This document shows, piece after piece, positions 60,920-64,000 of a stretch of 64,000 nt of DNA (positions are counted from its first letter, which is position 1; the number at the start of each line of letters is the position of its first letter). A model generated the notes under the pieces. The model did not search any database, was not told the origin of the DNA, and saw only the letters and a program-made list of their open reading frames with translations. This stretch comes from Nitrospira sp. GTDB taxonomy: Bacteria; Nitrospirota; Nitrospiria; Nitrospirales; Nitrospiraceae. The translations under genes were made by a program, and so were the position numbers. The stretch spans positions 24,406 to 88,405 of the forward strand of contig JAJONL010000011.1 in the NCBI GenBank assembly GCA_021323395.1. Reading direction: 5' to 3'.

Positions 60920-61507
60920 TCAAAGGAGATCCAGTGTATCAGAGAGACTTTGTGTCCATATTGTTGTTAGGGGACCGAGATTCCCATCGTCAGCAGCATG
61001 CACGGCTTCGAGATATTCGCGGCGCGCAGCCGGATCGGACAGGGCTGTCTCCACGTGGGGCAAGGATAACTTATAGAGCAGTGCGGCCAGTAGGACGCGG
61101 CCGATGCGGCCGTTGAAATCCTTGAACGGATGAATCCACTGGAATCGCCAATCGGCCCAGGCAAGAAATTGTGCCGCAGTGCGGATGGACACACCTGGAT
61201 CGTGCCTAAAGCGTTCGGCCAGATCGTCACAGAACTGCCGCATGTGAATCGGCACTTCGTAGTATGGCGGTGGAGTATGGTAGCCGACCTGCACATTCAC
61301 GTCGCGGAACCGTCCGGCCCAATCGGGGAACAAATGACCAGCGAGGCGTTTGTGGCGAAAGCAGAGCCACTCTGAGTTGACGATGATCTGATCAAGACGG
61401 CTCTGAAGAAGTTCGTCGTAGATCGCGACGAGCGGAACTGCGAGGCGTTTCGGACAGTTCCTGATAGGAGAGTCGGCCCTCGGCCGTGTCGAATTCGCGA
61501 GTGGAGC
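60920..61507 (-). pseudogene. Fic-domain toxin, N-terminally disrupted
   Basis: The open frame encodes a Fic domain: YDELLQSRLDQIIVNSEWLC, then HKRLAGHLFPDWAGRFRDVN, and the active motif HPFKDFNGRIGR, where the first Gly of the GNG core is Phe, a known variant. No ATG or GTG is found in the frame; the only usable start is a TTG at 61333 that would cut the domain. Upstream, a second frame has REFDTAEGRLSYQELSE, plausibly the original N-terminus, so a frameshift near 61415-61440 is likely. Fic enzymes AMPylate target proteins. The antitoxin gene lies just upstream in the same direction. Confidence 0.65.
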
Positions 61508-61732
61508 CTAGCTCGCCTTGGCTTTCGGGGCTGCCGTCAGGGTCTTGAGGCGGTCCGTACTCACTGGCTGGTTCTCGAACGCCATGGACTGGCTCACCCG
61601 CTCCAGGAGGACTTTCCGATGCGCCGCCGCCACCTTCGCCGACGTGTCGTGACTCTTGCGCCACTGTTGCAAGCGCAGTTCCGCCTGATCGAGATCGATC
61701 GGCTGATTCGGTTTCTGTGTCATGGTCGTCAT
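61508..61732 (-). CDS. Fic-type antitoxin with (S/T)xxxE(G/N) inhibitory motif
   Basis: This 74-residue protein has a helical segment VLLERVSQSMAFENQPVS. SMAFEN fits the S/T-x-x-x-E-G/N inhibition motif whose Glu blocks ATP binding in Fic toxins. Standalone proteins of this kind (VbhA, FicA) lie directly upstream of the toxin gene, as here. An AAGGACA site precedes the ATG. It is in the same frame as the Fic fragment, separated by one TAG, so a former fusion cannot be excluded. The family call is based on the motif and position. Confidence 0.6.
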   Translation of the reverse strand: MTTMTQKPNQPIDLDQAELRLQQWRKSHDTSAKVAAAHRKVLLERVSQSMAFENQPVSTDRLKTLTAAPKAKAS

Positions 61733-61780
61733 TGTCCTTCACCCTCTTGGAAGATGCAACCGACGCGGCTTCGAACGGTC

Positions 61781-61930
61781 TTGATCAATCTTCACATCAT
61801 CCTGCCGCGTGATCAGAGATATCAGCTCTTGTATATCCTCGGTTTAATTAATTCGAAACTAATGGACGTTGCCTATGCTGTTATGAACCCAGAGAAAGGG
61901 GAGGCACTGGCTGAAATTAAAAAGCACCAG
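61781..61930 (+). pseudogene. Fragment of a restriction-modification methylase (TaqI/Eco57I-like C-terminal domain)
   Basis: The frame reads LINLHIILPRDQRYQLLYIL then GLINSKLMDVAYAVMNPEKG and EALAEIKKHQ. This matches the target-recognition C-terminal domain of TaqI/Eco57I-type enzymes, which typically has YILGLLNSKLxxxYY and NPExGEALAEIKK. Nothing else of the enzyme is visible on either side, so this is a 50-codon scrap. Confidence 0.6.
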
Positions 61931-62150
61931 GCTCGGACAGGATCGGCGCGCCTTGCCCCTTCGCAACCCGCAGGGCCGGTGGATCGAAGGCGGTTGATCA
62001 GGCATTCATCGTTCAACAATGTCGAAAGGCTGGCTGTTATAGTGTCTGTACGAAAAGTCATGGCATGGACCTGGTCCAGACCGACCACGGTCAGACTGGT
62101 TCGATCCGGAACGCAGCAAATGGTGTCCTACTTGTTCAAGGAGGGTTGTG

Positions 62151-62273
62151 ATGCAGACATCGTTGATCGTGATTGCCATCGCGCTAGCCATCGGCTTGGG
62201 TGCCACCACTGTCCCGGCACGACTGGCATTGGCCGTGCGAAGAGCGAGGAGCCGGAAGGCAGGGCGGCCATAA
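62151..62273 (+). CDS. 40-residue single-helix protein
   Basis: The frame encodes MQTSLIVIAIALAIGLGATT followed by a basic tail (RRARSRKAGRP). The AAGGAGG site is strong and ideally placed seven bases before the ATG, and a strong intrinsic terminator lies 23 bases after the stop. Together these support a translated small protein, either a membrane peptide or a secreted one. No homolog is recognised. Confidence 0.55.
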   Translation: MQTSLIVIAIALAIGLGATTVPARLALAVRRARSRKAGRP

Positions 62274-62295
62274 GAAGCGCCTTCGACTCAGAGAG

Positions 62296-62332
62296 AAGAG
62301 CCCCGCTGATTCCGTGATCAGTGGGGCTCTTT
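62296..62332 (+). terminator. Intrinsic terminator
   Basis: AAGAGCCCCGCTGAT (62296-62310) pairs with ATCAGTGGGGCTCTT (62317-62331) in a 15-bp stem with one G-T pair and a 6-base loop, followed by a short T run. It ends the transcript of the 40-residue protein and also works as a stem on the opposite strand, where the A run becomes a T run. Confidence 0.8.
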
Positions 62333-62433
62333 ACTTCACAACACGTGGGCCACTCGGAAGCACTTCTTGCGCCAGGATAGGCATCATACTGATGAATCGT
62401 GGGGAGGGTACTGCTCGGATAGGTTGATGGACC

Positions 62434-63765
62434 ATGAATAGACTGGCGCACATTCCCCAATTTCTCACACAAGATCTCTGGACCATCGACCCGTCGCTTC
62501 TCTCTCTGCCCAGCCGCATCGGCATACATGCGCTACGGCTGGCGATTGCGGTTGCGATGGAGTTCCGTCATCGGTTGCTCGATGCCCGGGCCGCAGGTCT
62601 GGTCTACACCACGCTCCTCTCGCTGGTGCCCTTTCTCGCCGTCATGTTTTCCGTCTTGAAAGCCTTCGGGGTGCACCACCAAATCGAGCCCGTGCTCGCC
62701 CAAGCGCTGGAGCCTCTCGGCTCGAAGGGTCAGGAAATCACGGGCACGATCATCGGCTTTGTGGACAACATCAAGATCGGCGTGCTGGGAGTCGTCGGCG
62801 TCGCAGGGCTTTTTTACACGACCTATTCCCTGATCGATAAAATTGAGCAGGCATTGAACGCCATTTGGCTGGTCCGGGAAGGGCGCCCCTGGGGACGGAA
62901 GTTTGCCGACTATTTGAGCGCGGTCTTGGTCGGTCCCTTGCTCGTTGTGACGGCGTTCGGATTGCTGGCGTCGGTGCATAGCAACACCCTGGTGCAGCGG
63001 GTACTGGAGATTCAACCCTTCGGCTTTCTGATGCTCTGGGCGGGGCAGTTGCTGCCGTTCGTCATTCTGAGCGGACTATTCACCTTTTTTTATAAGTTCA
63101 TTCCCCATACACATGTGCGGTTCGGTTCTGCGCTGGTGGGCGGGGTCACTGCCGCCGTTCTTTGGGGCATCGCGGGAGAAGCGTTTGCAACGTTTGTGGC
63201 CGAGTCCGCCAACTACAGCGCGATCTATTCCGGGTTTGCCGTCTTGATCCTGTTCCTCCTGTGGCTCTATGCGGGCTGGCTGATCGTGCTCATCGGGGCG
63301 CAGCTCTCGTTTTTCCATCAGCACCCCTCCGCCTATCTGTCGCGTCTGCTCTGGCAACAAGGAACGCATGCGTTCCTGGAACGACTGGCTTTGAGCCTGC
63401 TGCTGGTCCTGACGCGGCGATACTTGAAAGGCGAGGGCCCTCTACGTATGGATGAACTGGCCATCGAGCTACACCTGCCCGTCTCGCTCGTAGAGGAACA
63501 GGTTCAGCATCTGGTTGAAACCGGGCAGCTTGGGCTCATGGCCAAACCGGAAGGCATCAGCCTCGCCAAGCCGCCCGAGTTGATCTCCATCAAAGAGGTT
63601 CTGGATGCGGTTCACAAAGGGCGCTCGGCCGACGCGATCGGCCCGCTGGAAGGCGATTATTCCGTCCGTGAGTTGCTTCGCCGCCGCGACGAGGCCATCG
63701 AGAGGGCGCTCGCAGGACAGACCTTGCGATCCCTCGTCGATAGCCCCGTATCTCGTGAAACGTGA
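62434..63765 (+). CDS. yihY: YihY-family inner-membrane protein
   Basis: This 443-residue protein has six membrane helices and the family segments AAGLVYTTLLSLVPFLAVMF near residue 50, GVAGLFYTTYSLIDKIEQAL and FYKFIPHTHVRFGSALVGGV. A C-terminal winged-helix-like domain (about residues 310-430, LRMDELAIELHLPVSLVEEQ) follows. YihY proteins (once annotated as BrkB or RNase BN) are of unknown function. The last residues PVSRET and the stop codon are encoded by the family E repeat. The gene is preceded by the intrinsic terminator at 62296. Confidence 0.88.
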   Translation: MNRLAHIPQFLTQDLWTIDPSLLSLPSRIGIHALRLAIAVAMEFRHRLLDARAAGLVYTTLLSLVPFLAVMFSVLKAFGVHHQIEPVLAQALEPLGSKGQEITGTIIGFVDNIKIGVLGVVGVAGLFYTTYSLIDKIEQALNAIWLVREGRPWGRKFADYLSAVLVGPLLVVTAFGLLASVHSNTLVQRVLEIQPFGFLMLWAGQLLPFVILSGLFTFFYKFIPHTHVRFGSALVGGVTAAVLWGIAGEAFATFVAESANYSAIYSGFAVLILFLLWLYAGWLIVLIGAQLSFFHQHPSAYLSRLLWQQGTHAFLERLALSLLLVLTRRYLKGEGPLRMDELAIELHLPVSLVEEQVQHLVETGQLGLMAKPEGISLAKPPELISIKEVLDAVHKGRSADAIGPLEGDYSVRELLRRRDEAIERALAGQTLRSLVDSPVSRET

Positions 63766-63778
63766 AGGGTATCTCGTC
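63747..63778. repeat. Family E repeat, copy 2
   Basis: CGTATCTCGTGAAACGTGAA then GGGTATCTCGTC matches the reverse complement of 43249-43280 at 31 of 32 positions. It lies across the 3' end of the YihY gene and provides its last six codons and stop. Confidence 0.8.
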
Positions 63779-64000
63779 TGCTCGCACTTTCTGACCCATC
63801 CACCGACGCGCCGAGACGCGCCCTTAACCCAAGCAAGCACAGCTTCATCGTGCACGTTCTGAATTTCTCTTTTAACCCTTTTCCCGAGCGAAGGGACCTG
63901 CGTGGTCTCCCATTGCGCGCGTCCGCCATTCGCCCTTTTCCCAAAGGGAGGGAGTCAGGGAGCTTTCACTGCGCGCATCGGACCAGCACAGTTTTATCGT
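63779..64000. repeat. Non-coding end region with imperfect 57-bp tandem repeat
   Basis: No gene is seen. CCCTTTTCCCGAGCGAAGGG (63876) and CCCTTTTCCCAAAGGGAGGG (63933) begin two direct units 57 bases apart; each continues to an ATTGCGCGCGTC or ACTGCGCGCATC segment. AGCACAGCTTCATCGT (63836) and AGCACAGTTTTATCGT (63985) are a further pair. Confidence 0.55.

Noticed and set aside
1..64000. CRISPR arrays, rRNA and tRNA genes, intact insertion sequences, prophage
   Set aside because: No regular spacer-repeat pattern, no rRNA-like or tRNA-like stretch, and no transposase, integrase or phage structural protein was recognised anywhere in the window.

Overview
The window is about 60% GC, gene-dense and entirely bacterial, with diderm features: FadL-type, BamA-type and DUF481 outer-membrane proteins, several lipoproteins and AsmA-type proteins. 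The combination of a bactofilin, a HAD-UbiA fusion, a KamA-like enzyme next to a long dCTP deaminase, many dCache and PAS histidine kinases, and characteristic mosaic intergenic repeats suggests a member of the Nitrospirota, most likely Nitrospira. That assignment is inference from gene content; no rRNA or tRNA gene is visible.

Layout. 1-2.5 kb (minus): a truncated dCache sensor coupled to a YkgJ cysteine-cluster / lysyltransferase-like fusion. 2.7-9.8 kb (plus): an ATP-grasp-like protein, a thioredoxin-fold protein, a KamA-family radical SAM enzyme overlapping a dCTP deaminase, a membrane protein, two glycosyltransferases and an SDR. 10.1-12.3 kb (minus): HAD-UbiA prenyltransferase and a Grx4-BolA pair (iron-sulfur or iron handling). 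12.7-17.4 kb (plus): a compact signalling operon with a single-domain response regulator, a soluble histidine kinase carrying a Rossmann-like domain, a dCache-HAMP-PAS histidine kinase and a DUF3365 haem-c protein. 17.7-22.2 kb: bactofilin and PBP1B (minus), then a FadL-type porin with a clear sigma-70 promoter (plus). 22.3-36 kb: a hybrid kinase, a sodium:solute symporter, redox enzymes, an FKBP, a DUF4832 lipoprotein and envelope proteins. 37-51.5 kb: two HI0933-family flavoproteins, a large AsmA-like protein, a nitrilase-family hydrolase, a DUF748 protein, a GNAT/C39-like pair, and a CadI-like / SigZ pair next to a promoter with an operator-like palindrome. 51.6-59.1 kb: NhaP-type antiporter, aldo/keto reductase, SDR, AlkD-like protein, SUI1-type factor and an MscS-type channel. 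59.5-62.3 kb is accessory DNA with remains of three toxin-antitoxin modules (Phd/RelE-like, TIGR02574-like, Fic with an inhibitory-motif antitoxin) and a scrap of a restriction-modification methylase. 62.4-63.8 kb carries a YihY-family membrane protein.

The most unusual non-coding content is a set of short mosaic repeats at about 4.7, 9.8-10.1, 24.7, 26.9, 29.8, 43.2, 45.3-45.6, 59.2 and 63.75 kb. Several share terminal inverted repeats, combine as modules in a conserved order, and abut or supply the stop codons of neighbouring genes. The strongest candidates for new biology are this repeat system, the Rossmann-kinase / haem-protein signalling operon, and the decayed toxin-antitoxin cluster with its Fic antitoxin.
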